Assembly: GCA_944322335.1 (NCBI GenBank)
Contig: CALUOU010000018.1
Location: 1-33,567, forward strand
Source of the DNA: an uncultured Bacteroides sp.
GTDB taxonomy: Bacteria; Bacteroidota; Bacteroidia; Bacteroidales; Bacteroidaceae
Direction of reading: 5' to 3'
Length of the DNA: 33,567 nt
Made by a program: the position numbers and the translations under genes. The notes beneath the pieces are model-generated. The model saw only the letters and a program-made list of their open reading frames with translations. It did not search any database and was not told the origin of the DNA. Numbering within the stretch: position 1 is the stretch's first letter; every line of letters starts with the position of its first letter. Below, piece after piece: positions 25,742 to 33,465 of the stretch.

Positions 25742-25788
25742 CCGGGTGTTTCCTCCTTTTCTAAGGAAAACGCAGGCCGTTCGCCCGG
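25742..25788 (+). other. Hairpin between the SAM-II aptamer and metK
   Basis: CCGGG (25,742-25,746) pairs with CCCGG (25,784-25,788), enclosing an inner stem of GTGTTTCC with GGAAAACGC (one bulge). There is no T-run after it. It may be the expression platform that links the distant aptamer to metK. Confidence 0.35.
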
Positions 25789-25880
25789 CATTTCCACGCA
25801 ATCCGCTGCTCAGCCGTTCCGCCCTTTCAGGGAGCGCCTCAAAACCATATTTTTATTTAAATACTTAACTTCATTTAAAA

Positions 25881-27173
25881 ATGGGATACTTATTCACATC
25901 CGAATCGGTGTCTGAAGGACACCCCGACAAAGTGGCCGATCAAATATCGGACGCCGTGCTTGACAAACTGTTGGCTTATGACCCCAGTTCAAAAGTAGCT
26001 TGCGAAACGTTGGTTACTACCGGACAAGTAGTGCTGGCCGGAGAGGTGAAAACCAAGGCATACGTAGACATGCCGCTCATCGCGCGCGAGGTTATCAAAA
26101 ACATCGGCTATACCAAAGGAGAGTACATGTTTGAAAGCAACTCCTGCGGCGTGCTGAGTGCCATTCATGAACAAAGCCCCGACATTAACCGTGGCGTTGA
26201 ACGCGCCGACCCTATGGATCAAGGCGCCGGAGACCAAGGAATGATGTTTGGCTACGCCACCAATGAAACAGAAAACTACATGCCTCTGTCACTTGACCTG
26301 GCACACCGCATCTTGCTTGTGCTGGCCGACATCCGGCGCGAAGGCAAACAAATGACTTATCTGCGTCCCGACGCCAAGAGCCAAGTGACCATTGAATACA
26401 GCGACAACGGTGTGCCTGTCCGCATCGATACAATCGTGGTCTCTACCCAACACGATGACTTCATCAAGCCTGCCGATGACACCGAGGAAGCCCAGCTGAA
26501 GGCTGACGCTGAAATGCTGGCTGTCATCCGGCAGGATGTGGAAAACATCCTGATGCCGCGTGTCATCGCTTCCATCCATTCACCCAAGGTGCTGGCCTTG
26601 TTTGACGGACACATCAACTATCACGTCAATCCCACCGGAAAATTCGTGATTGGCGGACCTCATGGAGACACAGGACTGACCGGACGGAAAATCATTGTAG
26701 ATACTTATGGTGGAAAAGGCGCGCACGGAGGAGGTGCTTTCTCAGGCAAAGACCCTTCAAAGGTGGACCGTTCCGCCGCTTATGCCGCCCGTCACATAGC
26801 CAAGAACATGGTAGCCGCCGGTGTGGCAGATGAAATGCTGGTGCAGGTAAGCTATGCCATCGGTGTGGCTAAACCTATCAATATCTATGTCAATACGTAT
26901 GGCCGAAGCCATGTATCCATGTCCGACGGTGAGATAGCCAAAAAAATAGAAGAGCTGTTCGACATGCGGCCAAAAGCCATCGAAGACCGCCTGAAGCTGC
27001 GCAACCCCATCTATCTGGAAACAGCCGCATACGGACACATGGGACGTGAGCCACGCACGGTGACCAAACATTACCGTTCACGCTACGAAGGAAACAAGGA
27101 CATCACCGTAGAACTTTTCACGTGGGAAAAGCTGGACTATGTGGACCGCATCAAGGAAGCCTTCGGATTGTAA
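25881..27173 (+). CDS. metK: S-adenosylmethionine synthetase
   Basis: MetK makes S-adenosylmethionine from ATP and methionine. The 430-residue protein shows all family landmarks: [20 protein letters not shown] at the N-terminus, [16 protein letters not shown] for the methionine/ATP loop, and the glycine-rich [20 protein letters not shown] and [19 protein letters not shown]. It is about 45 residues longer than the E. coli enzyme because of insertions such as the [14 protein letters not shown] stretch, a form common in Bacteroidetes. It is monocistronic or first in line, with its own promoter and SAM-II riboswitch. Confidence 0.98.
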   Translation: MGYLFTSESVSEGHPDKVADQISDAVLDKLLAYDPSSKVACETLVTTGQVVLAGEVKTKAYVDMPLIAREVIKNIGYTKGEYMFESNSCGVLSAIHEQSPDINRGVERADPMDQGAGDQGMMFGYATNETENYMPLSLDLAHRILLVLADIRREGKQMTYLRPDAKSQVTIEYSDNGVPVRIDTIVVSTQHDDFIKPADDTEEAQLKADAEMLAVIRQDVENILMPRVIASIHSPKVLALFDGHINYHVNPTGKFVIGGPHGDTGLTGRKIIVDTYGGKGAHGGGAFSGKDPSKVDRSAAYAARHIAKNMVAAGVADEMLVQVSYAIGVAKPINIYVNTYGRSHVSMSDGEIAKKIEELFDMRPKAIEDRLKLRNPIYLETAAYGHMGREPRTVTKHYRSRYEGNKDITVELFTWEKLDYVDRIKEAFGL

Positions 27174-27177
27174 AAAG

Positions 27178-27264
27178 AAGGTATAAAATCAGATTTTTCA
27201 TACCTTATATATATGTAACAGATGAAGAGCGAGGGAAGCCGACCGGAAAATCCGCCGGCTTCCC
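27178..27264 (+). terminator. Two hairpins after metK
   Basis: AAGGTAT (27,178-27,184) pairs with ATACCTT (27,200-27,206) right after the stop and is followed by an AT-rich run. A more stable hairpin, GGGAAGCCG (27,233-27,241) with CGGCTTCCC (27,256-27,264), comes next but lacks a T-run. Together they are the likely end of the metK transcript. Confidence 0.4.
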
Positions 27265-27331
27265 TTCGGCAAAGAACCGCTTGCCGACCCTATCTTCTCA
27301 CACTGACTATTAACCGTTTATATTAGCTTTG

Positions 27332-27919
27332 ATGAACGAAATCCATTCTGTATGTGTCTATAGTGCTTCCAGCACCAAAATAGATCCTGCCTATTTTGAG
27401 GCCGCCAGCGAGCTTGGCACTTTGCTGGGGCAAGCAGGCATCAGCCTTATCAACGGAGCCGGCAACATGGGGTTGATGGCCGCCACTGCCGATGCCGCCT
27501 TAGCAGCCGGCGGAGAAGTGACAGGAGTCATTCCGCATTTCATGGTAGAACAAGGCTGGCACCATCAGAAACTGACGCGGCTGATAGAGGTGGACGACAT
27601 GCATCAACGCAAACGCACAATGGCCCGCTTGAGCGATGCCGCCATCGCTTTGCCCGGAGGGTGCGGCACACTGGAAGAGCTATTGGAAATCATAACCTGG
27701 AAGCAGCTTGGCATCTACCTCAACCCCATTGTCATTCTCAACACCAAAGGTTATTTCGACCCTCTGCTGCAAATGCTGGACAAAGCCGTAGACGAACATT
27801 TCATGCGCGTGCAGCATGGAAACATCTGGCACGTGGCACAAACTCCACGCGAGGCGCTCGAACTAATACACAATACACCCTTATGGGATCCCTCCATCCG
27901 TAAGTTTGCTGCGATATGA
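27332..27919 (+). CDS. LOG-family protein (TIGR00730)
   Basis: The 195-residue Rossmann-fold protein carries the LOG signature PGGCGTLEELLEIITW and an earlier GAGNMGLMAATADAAL loop. Relatives hydrolyse nucleoside 5'-monophosphates to base and ribose phosphate; in bacteria other than plant associates the physiological role is unclear. The frame could start at TTG 27,329, but ATG 27,332 gives the usual N-terminus MNEIHSVCVYSASS. Its stop overlaps the start of the next gene in ATGA, which suggests that the two are translated together. Confidence 0.88.
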   Translation: MNEIHSVCVYSASSTKIDPAYFEAASELGTLLGQAGISLINGAGNMGLMAATADAALAAGGEVTGVIPHFMVEQGWHHQKLTRLIEVDDMHQRKRTMARLSDAAIALPGGCGTLEELLEIITWKQLGIYLNPIVILNTKGYFDPLLQMLDKAVDEHFMRVQHGNIWHVAQTPREALELIHNTPLWDPSIRKFAAI

Positions 27920-28674
27920 ACCTCCTCATCACTCTGTTGCCGGCAATGGCCGCTGTACCGATGACGGCTTCTTCAAGCGGAGCAGGCATTCCGTTTCCTT
28001 ATACCCCCCGCATGGACGATGCCGTTGCGTTGCTGCTGCTGGCGTGTTTCTTTGTGTCGGCATATGTGCTTTCCCGTTGCCGCAAGTTTTTGTTTCAGTT
28101 AGTCAAAGACTTCCTGCTCAACCGCGACCGCAGCAACCTGTTTTCCGTATCCACGGCAGGCGACATGCGCTCACTTATGCTGCTCTTGCTGCAGACATGC
28201 ATCTTAGGAGGGGTATTCTTGTTTTGCTGCCTCATCAAGTCACAGCCCGAACTGGCGCAACGCCTTTCTCTCCGGCTGATGCTCGGCACCAGCATCGGCT
28301 TCTGCTTGGTTTACTTGACAGTGAAATGGATGGCCTATTCCTTTTTAGGATGGATTTTTCTGGACAAAAGCAAAACTTCGCTATGGATCGAATCTTATTC
28401 AACCCTGCTTTATTACCTGGGATTTGCTCTTTCCCCGTTTGTTTTGCTGGCAGTTTATTTCGATTTAAGCCTGCAGGTTCTGATAATAATTGGCCTGTTT
28501 TTGCTGCTTTTTGCTAAGATATTGATGTTTTACAAGTGGCTAAAGCTTTTTTGTCATAAATTGCATGGCGTTTTCTTATTAATTTTATACTTTTGTGCCC
28601 TCGAAATAATGCCTTGTTTGGTCTTGTATCAAACTACGGTACAGCTAAAAGATTTGTTGATAATAAAATTTTAG
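27916..28674 (+). CDS. DUF4271 membrane protein
   Basis: The 252-residue protein has about six hydrophobic segments (for example residues 36-54, LLLACFFVSAYVLSRC; 77-98; 113-135; 155-177; 184-204; and one near the C-terminus) and a conserved loop FLLNRDRSNLFSVSTAGDMR before the second one. It matches the DUF4271 pattern found only in Bacteroidetes next to hemD; the function is unknown. The position between the LOG gene and hemD, with a 4-base overlap upstream and a 4-base gap downstream, supports an operon. Confidence 0.85.
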   Translation: MNLLITLLPAMAAVPMTASSSGAGIPFPYTPRMDDAVALLLLACFFVSAYVLSRCRKFLFQLVKDFLLNRDRSNLFSVSTAGDMRSLMLLLLQTCILGGVFLFCCLIKSQPELAQRLSLRLMLGTSIGFCLVYLTVKWMAYSFLGWIFLDKSKTSLWIESYSTLLYYLGFALSPFVLLAVYFDLSLQVLIIIGLFLLLFAKILMFYKWLKLFCHKLHGVFLLILYFCALEIMPCLVLYQTTVQLKDLLIIKF

Positions 28675-28678
28675 GACT

Positions 28679-29422
28679 TTGAAGATCAAAAAAATACTTG
28701 TGTCGCAGCCGAAGCCGGCCTCGGAGAAATCTCCGTACTACGACATAGCAGAGAAGTATGGCGTGACCATCGATTTCCGCCCGTTTATAAAAGTGGAGAG
28801 TCTGTCATCCAAAGAGTTCAGACAGCAGAAAGTTTCTATCTTGGATCATACAGCCGTGGTCTTTACTTCGCGCCACGCTATTGACCACTTCTTTCATCTG
28901 TGTACAGAGTTGCGGGTGACAATCCCTGAAACCATGAAGTATTTCTGTGTGACCGAAGCCATTGCTCTCTATATTCAGAAATATGTGCAATACCGCAAGC
29001 GCAAAATATTCTTTGGAAACACGGGGAAGTTTGATGACCTGCTGCCTGCCATCGTGAAGCATAAGGCTGAGAAATACTTAGTGCCCATGTCTGATGTGCA
29101 TACCGATGAAATCAAAAACGCTTTAGACAAGAGTAAAGTACAGCATACGGAAGTGGTCATGTACCGCACGGTCAGCAACGATTTCGCTCCCGATGAGCCT
29201 TTCGACTACGATATGCTGATATTCTTCAGCCCGGCTGGGGTGACCTCGTTGAAGAAGAACTTCCCCGATTTCGAGCAGAAAGACATGAAAATCGGCACTT
29301 TCGGCGCTTCTACGGCACAGGCAGTCCGCGACGCGGGCTTGAGGCTTGACTTGGAAGCTCCCAGCGTGCAAGCTCCGTCCATGGCAGCCGCCTTGGATCT
29401 CTTTTTGAAAGAAAGCAACTGA
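28679..29422 (+). CDS. hemD: Uroporphyrinogen-III synthase family protein
   Basis: The 247-residue protein has the two-domain layout of HemD: an N-terminal KIKKILVSQPKPASEKSPYY segment, VVFTSRHAIDHFFH, a middle TEAIALYIQKYV, and the C-terminal LIFFSPAGVTSLKKNFP and GTFGASTAQAVRDAGL. HemD closes and isomerises hydroxymethylbilane to uroporphyrinogen III. In many Bacteroides the heme pathway is incomplete, so this member may have another role. The start is TTG; no ATG lies in frame nearby and the family N-terminus begins here. The gene follows DUF4271 by four bases. Confidence 0.8.
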   Translation: MKIKKILVSQPKPASEKSPYYDIAEKYGVTIDFRPFIKVESLSSKEFRQQKVSILDHTAVVFTSRHAIDHFFHLCTELRVTIPETMKYFCVTEAIALYIQKYVQYRKRKIFFGNTGKFDDLLPAIVKHKAEKYLVPMSDVHTDEIKNALDKSKVQHTEVVMYRTVSNDFAPDEPFDYDMLIFFSPAGVTSLKKNFPDFEQKDMKIGTFGASTAQAVRDAGLRLDLEAPSVQAPSMAAALDLFLKESN

Positions 29423-29452
29423 CCGCCTGAAGACGGCCTGTGATAAAGACAG

Positions 29453-29527
29453 GAAGAATGAAGAAGGTACTCTTTGGAAATGCATTTGTCATCTTGAGAA
29501 CTTCTTCATTCTTCTTCCCATTTTTTT
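29453..29527 (+). terminator. Long inverted repeat after hemD
   Basis: GAAGAATGAAGAAG (29,453-29,466) pairs perfectly with CTTCTTCATTCTTC (29,501-29,514), with a 34-base loop and a T7 run at 29,521-29,527. It probably ends the hemD transcript, but the loop is much longer than in a normal intrinsic terminator. Confidence 0.5.
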
Positions 29528-29595
29528 GAGAAAGAGAAAGCGGCAATGCTTTTTCTGTTATATATAGATAAACAAGAAACCCACACCAAACCCGT

Positions 29596-29973
29596 ATGCA
29601 CACCCTCTCTAAAGCAGAACGTCTGAACAGGCAGAAAATCATCAAGAAGATGTTTGAAGGCGGCGGATCCTCCTTTTCCGTCTTTCCGTTAAGAGTGGTG
29701 TATATGACTGTTTCCGATCTGGATGCTCCTGCCTCTGTCTTGATCAGTGTGTCGAAGCGCCGGTTCAAACGGGCGGTGAGACGCAATCGCGTAAAGCGTC
29801 AGATCCGGGAAGCCTACCGCAAGCATAAACCTTCTCTTTTGGCATTGTTATCCCAAAAAGGGACACAAATAGCCGTCGCTTTTATCTATTTGGCAAACGA
29901 ACTGATCGATTCATCGGTTATTGAGGCACGGATGGAAACAGCCTTGACTCGCATTGCGGAGAAACTGTCATGA
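29596..29973 (+). CDS. rnpA: Ribonuclease P protein component
   Basis: RnpA assists the RNase P RNA in removing 5' leaders of pre-tRNA. The 125-residue protein has the basic RNR box [13 protein letters not shown] at residues 60-72, after SVSKRRFKR, and the usual N-terminal [18 protein letters not shown]. It has the normal length and a strongly basic charge. It precedes yidD with an ATGA overlap, a partnership conserved in many bacteria. The second locus partner, rpmH, is not adjacent here. Confidence 0.95.
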   Translation: MHTLSKAERLNRQKIIKKMFEGGGSSFSVFPLRVVYMTVSDLDAPASVLISVSKRRFKRAVRRNRVKRQIREAYRKHKPSLLALLSQKGTQIAVAFIYLANELIDSSVIEARMETALTRIAEKLS

Positions 29974-30191
29974 AACGCCTGCTTTCTTATCTGTTGTTGC
30001 TTCCCATCTATTTTTACCAGAAGTGCATATCTCCCCTTTATCCTCCTGTATGCCGTTTCACTCCCACGTGTTCGCAATATGCGGTGGAGGCCATCAAGAA
30101 ACACGGCCCGTTCAAAGGCTTGTATTTAGCCATCCGGCGCATCTTGCGCTGCCACCCGTTGGGAGGATCGGGTTATGATCCTGTGCCATGA
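29970..30191 (+). CDS. yidD: Membrane protein insertion efficiency factor YidD
   Basis: The 73-residue protein matches YidD: a hydrophobic start ([20 protein letters not shown]), the cysteine-containing core [19 protein letters not shown] and the end [14 protein letters not shown]. YidD assists insertion of membrane proteins by YidC; it attaches to the membrane through an amphipathic N-terminal helix. It overlaps rnpA upstream and the TatD-like gene downstream, each by four bases. Confidence 0.95.
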   Translation: MKRLLSYLLLLPIYFYQKCISPLYPPVCRFTPTCSQYAVEAIKKHGPFKGLYLAIRRILRCHPLGGSGYDPVP

Positions 30192-30832
30192 TCCTGCCGA
30201 CAGACATACATGCTCATCACGAGCCGCCCATGCCGGGAATGGCTATCGTCAATGCCGACCCTCAAAGCTTTTCGCCAAGAGAAGGAGGGTGGTATTCGGT
30301 CGGCATTCATCCATGGCTGGTGAAAGAGGGGATCACGGACGCGCAATGGCAAGCGTTGGAACATCTCATAACGGATGAAAAGCGGATAGTGGCTGTGGGA
30401 GAGACCGGACTGGACAAACTGGCCGCCGCCCCTCTGCCATTGCAGGAAGCGGCATTTGTCCGCCAGGCGCAGTTCGCTGAAGCCGCCGGAAAACCGTTGG
30501 TCATACACTTGGTGCGTGCGGCCGATGAACTGCTGAGGTGGAAACGTGAGCTTCGTCCTTCTGTCCCATGGATTATCCACGGGTTCCGTGGAAAAGAGGT
30601 GCAGGCGGACTTATGGATACGCCATGGATTCTATCTTTCCTTCGGAGTCAGGCATCAGGAAGCCGCTCTGCGTGCCGTGCCTTCTGACAGATTGCTGCTG
30701 GAAACCGATGAAAACGAAGCAGCGGCTATCGGCGGTCTATACCGGCAGGCGGCCAGAATCCGCCAGGTTGCAGAGGCCCGATTGATGGAAACTGTGAAAG
30801 ACAACGTGGCTAAAGTCTTTTTTAAGCGGTAA
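30188..30832 (+). CDS. TatD-family metal-dependent hydrolase (short form)
   Basis: At 214 residues this is shorter than typical TatD (about 260). The metal site is nevertheless complete: H8 and H10 (DIHAH), E72 in [10 protein letters not shown]107 in VIHLVRA, H131 in IIHGFRG and D174 in LLLETDEN. TatD enzymes act as 3'-5' exonucleases or other phosphoesterases; the substrate here is unknown. It is coupled to yidD by an ATGA overlap and is followed by the tyrS promoter. Confidence 0.88.
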   Translation: MILPTDIHAHHEPPMPGMAIVNADPQSFSPREGGWYSVGIHPWLVKEGITDAQWQALEHLITDEKRIVAVGETGLDKLAAAPLPLQEAAFVRQAQFAEAAGKPLVIHLVRAADELLRWKRELRPSVPWIIHGFRGKEVQADLWIRHGFYLSFGVRHQEAALRAVPSDRLLLETDENEAAAIGGLYRQAARIRQVAEARLMETVKDNVAKVFFKR

Positions 30833-30835
30833 GAG

Positions 30836-30866
30836 TTGTTTCTTCAGATAAAGTGTCGTACTTTTG
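30836..30866 (+). promoter_or_regulatory. tyrS promoter
   Basis: TTG (30,836-30,838), a 20-base spacer and TACTTTTG (30,859-30,866) match the Bacteroidetes consensus exactly. The predicted leader is about 40 nt long and includes a tiny frame, ATGATCATTCGATGA (30,902-30,916), whose stop overlaps the tyrS start. Confidence 0.75.
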
Positions 30867-30912
30867 TATCGATTCTCTAAAAGACATATATAACTAACAA
30901 CATGATCATTCG

Positions 30913-32205
30913 ATGAATTTTGTAGAAGAATTAAGATGGCGTGGCATGCTCCACGACATGATGCCGGGAACAGAAGAGTTGCTGGCAAAGGAACAAGTGA
31001 CAGCTTACATCGGTTTTGACCCTACTGCTGACTCGTTGCATATCGGACATTTGTGCAGTGTGATGATTCTGCGCCACTTCCAGCGCTGCGGACACAAGCC
31101 GCTGGCTCTCATTGGAGGCGCGACGGGCATGATAGGAGACCCCTCTGGCAAGTCCCAGGAGCGCAACCTGCTGACGGAGGAAACCCTTCGGCACAACATT
31201 GAAGGCATGAAGAAGCAACTGTCCAAATTCCTCGATTTTGATTCCGACGCGCCCAATCATGCCGAGCTGGTGAACAACTATGACTGGATGAAAGACTTTA
31301 CTTTCCTCGACTTTGCCCGTGAAGTAGGCAAGCACATCACTGTGAACTACATGATGGCCAAGGACAGCGTGAAGAAACGCTTGAACGGTGAGGCGCGCGA
31401 CGGTCTGTCGTTCACTGAATTCACTTATCAGTTGTTGCAAGGATATGATTTCCTCCATTTGTATGAGACCAAGGGATGCAAGCTTCAGATGGGAGGCAGC
31501 GACCAGTGGGGCAACATCACCACCGGCGCCGAGCTGATCCGCCGCACCAATGGAGGTGAAGCTTATGCGCTGACTTGTCCTCTCATCACCAAAGCGGACG
31601 GAGGCAAATTCGGCAAGACCGAGAGCGGAAACGTGTGGCTGGATCCGCGCTACACCTCGCCTTACAAGTTCTACCAATTCTGGCTCAACGTAAGCGATGC
31701 GGACGCTGCCCGTTACATCAAGATATTCACCGCTCTCCCCAAAGAAGAGATCGAAGCGCTTGCCACCGAACACGAAGCCGCCCCTCATTTGCGTGTCTTG
31801 CAGAAACGTCTGGCGCAGGAAGTCACCGTCATGGTGCATTCCGAGGCCGACTATCAGGCTGCCGTGGAAGCGTCGGCCATCCTGTTTGGAGGAGGCACGT
31901 CCGAAGCTCTGAAGAAACTGGATGAGCAGACTTTGCTTTCCGTGTTTGAAGGAGTGCCGCAGTTTGAAGTGTCGCGCGACGCGCTGGCCGCCGGCGTGAA
32001 AGCCGTTGACCTGTTTGTGGAAAACGCGGCCGTGTTCGCCTCCAAAGGTGAGATGCGCAAGCTGGTGCAAGGCGGAGGTGTCTCGCTCAACAAGGAGAAA
32101 CTGACTGCTTTCGATCGGGTTGTGAACACCGGCGATCTGCTGGATGACAAGTACCTCTTGGTACAACGCGGAAAAAAGAACTATTACTTGATCATTGTCA
32201 AATAA
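30913..32205 (+). CDS. tyrS: Tyrosyl-tRNA synthetase
   Basis: TyrS joins tyrosine to tRNA-Tyr. The 430-residue protein is class Ia-like (class Ic) with HIGH at residues 43-46 (DSLHIGHL), the tyrosine-binding [14 protein letters not shown] and [12 protein letters not shown], and the KMSKS-type loop KFGKT at 232-236. The C-terminal S4 RNA-binding domain is seen in [19 protein letters not shown]. It has the normal bacterial length. It has its own promoter and a strong terminator directly after the stop. Confidence 0.98.
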   Translation: MNFVEELRWRGMLHDMMPGTEELLAKEQVTAYIGFDPTADSLHIGHLCSVMILRHFQRCGHKPLALIGGATGMIGDPSGKSQERNLLTEETLRHNIEGMKKQLSKFLDFDSDAPNHAELVNNYDWMKDFTFLDFAREVGKHITVNYMMAKDSVKKRLNGEARDGLSFTEFTYQLLQGYDFLHLYETKGCKLQMGGSDQWGNITTGAELIRRTNGGEAYALTCPLITKADGGKFGKTESGNVWLDPRYTSPYKFYQFWLNVSDADAARYIKIFTALPKEEIEALATEHEAAPHLRVLQKRLAQEVTVMVHSEADYQAAVEASAILFGGGTSEALKKLDEQTLLSVFEGVPQFEVSRDALAAGVKAVDLFVENAAVFASKGEMRKLVQGGGVSLNKEKLTAFDRVVNTGDLLDDKYLLVQRGKKNYYLIIVK

Positions 32206-32234
32206 AAAAGAAACAGCAGTTTTTTTTCGTTCCA

Positions 32235-32279
32235 CACCCTCTTTCCTCTTCAAAAAAACGGAAGGAGGGTGATTTTTTT
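32235..32279 (+). terminator. tyrS terminator
   Basis: CACCCTCTTTCC (32,235-32,246) pairs with GGAAGGAGGGTG (32,260-32,271) with a single wobble, followed by a T7 run. Confidence 0.8.
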
Positions 32280-32349
32280 GTCTGAACAATGTCTGAACCG
32301 CCTGAATCACAGAAAATGCGCACGCAAACACAAAAAAACAGCCTGAACA

Positions 32350-32381
32350 TTTGCATGTTTGACAATAAGGCTCTATCTTTG
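32350..32381 (+). promoter_or_regulatory. tRNA-Gln promoter
   Basis: TTTG (32,350-32,353), a 20-base spacer and TATCTTTG (32,374-32,381) match the consensus, about 30 bases before the tRNA. Confidence 0.75.
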
Positions 32382-32411
32382 CACCGCTTTTCAAAAGAAA
32401 GCCCTAATGAT

Positions 32412-32482
32412 TGGACTATGGTGTAATGGTAGCACAACAGGTTTTGGTTCTGTTTGTCCAGGTTCGAATCCTGGTAGTCCAA
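32412..32482 (+). tRNA. tRNA-Gln (anticodon TTG)
   Basis: The acceptor stem is TGGACTA with TAGTCCA, the D-arm contains GTGTAATGGTAGCAC, the anticodon stem is ACAGG/TCTGT around the loop TTTTGGT with anticodon TTG, and the T-arm is CCAGG/CCTGG around TTCGAAT. The 3' CCA is not encoded, so it must be added after transcription. It is flanked by its own promoter and terminator. Confidence 0.95.
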
Positions 32483-32486
32483 CATG

Positions 32487-32524
32487 AAAAGAGGACGTAT
32501 TGAAAGATACGTCCTCTTTTTTTC
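32487..32524 (+). terminator. tRNA-Gln terminator
   Basis: A perfect 14-bp stem (AAAAGAGGACGTAT with its complement) around the loop TGAAAG ends in a T-run. Confidence 0.9.
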
Positions 32525-32527
32525 GGG

Positions 32528-32614
32528 TCAGTCCGAAAAGTCGGTTGCAACCCTTCCTCCCGTTTCCAGTACTATGCGCACAATTTGGGGATCAGTCCGA
32601 AAAGTCGGTTGCAA
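32528..32614 (+). repeat. Exact 23-bp direct repeat pair
   Basis: The 23 bases at 32,528-32,550 recur without change at 32,592-32,614, 64 bp apart. Each copy contains CCGAAAAGTCGG, a 4-bp stem with an AAAG loop. The sequence between the copies has no visible gene. Confidence 0.85.
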
Positions 32615-32806
32615 GGTAGCTGGAAGAAGTAGGCTGATCATCGGGACAAAAATCCTGTCCGGGCTTTTTTCAGCAGCATAGGTTACTTGCCAAAGTATTA
32701 TTGCTTCGTTGGCCAAGTATCCAATCATGCTTCGCAACCGTATTTTCCGTCTGATCCATTATTACCTTCGCAATCTGACCAGACTGTAAGACAGGCGTTT
32801 AGCGGC

Positions 32807-32921
32807 ACGCGTGAAACAGATGCGGCGCACGCGTGAGCCAGACGGACGGCACGCGTGGATCAGACGGACGGTACGCGTGGACCATACCCTGACTTACGCG
32901 TGCCGTCCGTGAGAGATGCGC
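32807..32921 (-). repeat. Module 3 at locus B: diverged ACGCGTG array, 22-bp period
   Basis: ACGCGTG occurs at 32,807, 32,829, 32,851, 32,873 and 32,896 (spacings 22, 22, 22, 23). The bases between differ from locus A, with CAGACGGACGG in two units, but the minus-strand reading begins ACGCGTGC like locus A. At the inner edge, 32,896-32,921 (minus strand) aligns to 19,975-20,002 with 22 of 26 bases equal and one 2-base gap. Confidence 0.85.
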
Positions 32922-32958
32922 GTATCTTGCACCGCCTTGTCGCAGCTTCCTTAGAGCA

Positions 32959-33073
32959 ACTGCCGTGATCTTCCTGCAATGACTGTTGTAACAACATAGG
33001 AATGGTTGTTGTAATGACATTGGAATAACTGTTGCGGCGACCTTATGTTGCTGTTGCCAGCACACAGGCGTGA
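32959..33073 (-). repeat. Module 2 at locus B: degenerate 23-bp array
   Basis: ACTG or GTTG words start units at 32,959, 32,982, 33,005 and 33,028, each 23 bp apart, with ends such as AATG or AATA. A possible fifth unit begins near 33,050. Conservation between units is partial. Confidence 0.65.
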
Positions 33074-33116
33074 ATGGCGGCATGTTTGTGGCAGACCACT
33101 AACATGGGTCACTATT

Positions 33117-33190
33117 AACTTGATTTTGTCATACAAACAACTTGATTTCACCTCCTGATCAACTTGATTCCGTCTCCTGACCAGTCTGTT
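33117..33190 (-). repeat. Module 1 at locus B: AACTTGATT array, 22-bp period
   Basis: AACTTGATT starts at 33,117, 33,139 and 33,161, exactly 22 bp apart, with a weak fourth at 33,183. The reverse complement, AATCAAGTT, matches module 1 at locus A (26 of 30 bases across two units). Confidence 0.85.
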
Positions 33191-33435
33191 TTTTATCGGA
33201 AAATAATAGGATAAAACGCAGAATAAAGCGAATTTGAGCATTCTCACTGACGGTCAGAGGGTTTGGCTTCGGGTGGCACGGAATGACATAAGGGCGGAAA
33301 AACGGATTTGGGCGGATTACAGCAATAGATGCACTTCCAAATCATTACCCAACACCTGATGCACATTTAACACTAACGGTCTCTATTTCTGCGTTCTGCG
33401 TAGGTTTACATTCTGCCTTTACAACTCCCATAAAC

Positions 33436-33443
33436 TAATTTTG
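33436..33443 (+). promoter_or_regulatory. -7 element before the partial gene at the right edge
   Basis: TAATTTTG matches TAnnTTTG exactly, 22 bases before the ATG at 33,466. No clear -33 TTG is seen at the right distance. Confidence 0.5.
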
Positions 33444-33465
33444 CACCAAACAAAAAGCAAGGATT

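Larger units (their letters stand above)
32525..33465. other. Non-coding, repeat-rich gap after tRNA-Gln
   Basis: No convincing gene is present on either strand. The gap holds the exact 23-bp repeat pair, then the second copy (locus B) of the three-module periodic element (32,807-33,190), then about 240 bases without recognised features, and finally a promoter for the frame at 33,466. Confidence 0.7.

Noticed and set aside
27324..27331. TAGCTTTG as a promoter for the LOG gene
   Set aside because: It matches TAnnTTTG but ends one base before the start codon, so transcription would begin inside the gene.
30931..32394. Minus-strand open frame of 487 codons
   Set aside because: It is antisense to tyrS, whose motifs are unmistakable.
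32643..32670. GGACA/TGTCC hairpin with a T-run after tRNA-Gln
   Set aside because: The stem is only 5 bp and is separated from the T-run, and the tRNA already has a strong terminator.
32703..32770. Repeated CTTCG words as another periodic array
   Set aside because: The spacings are 26 and 36 bases, with no regular period.
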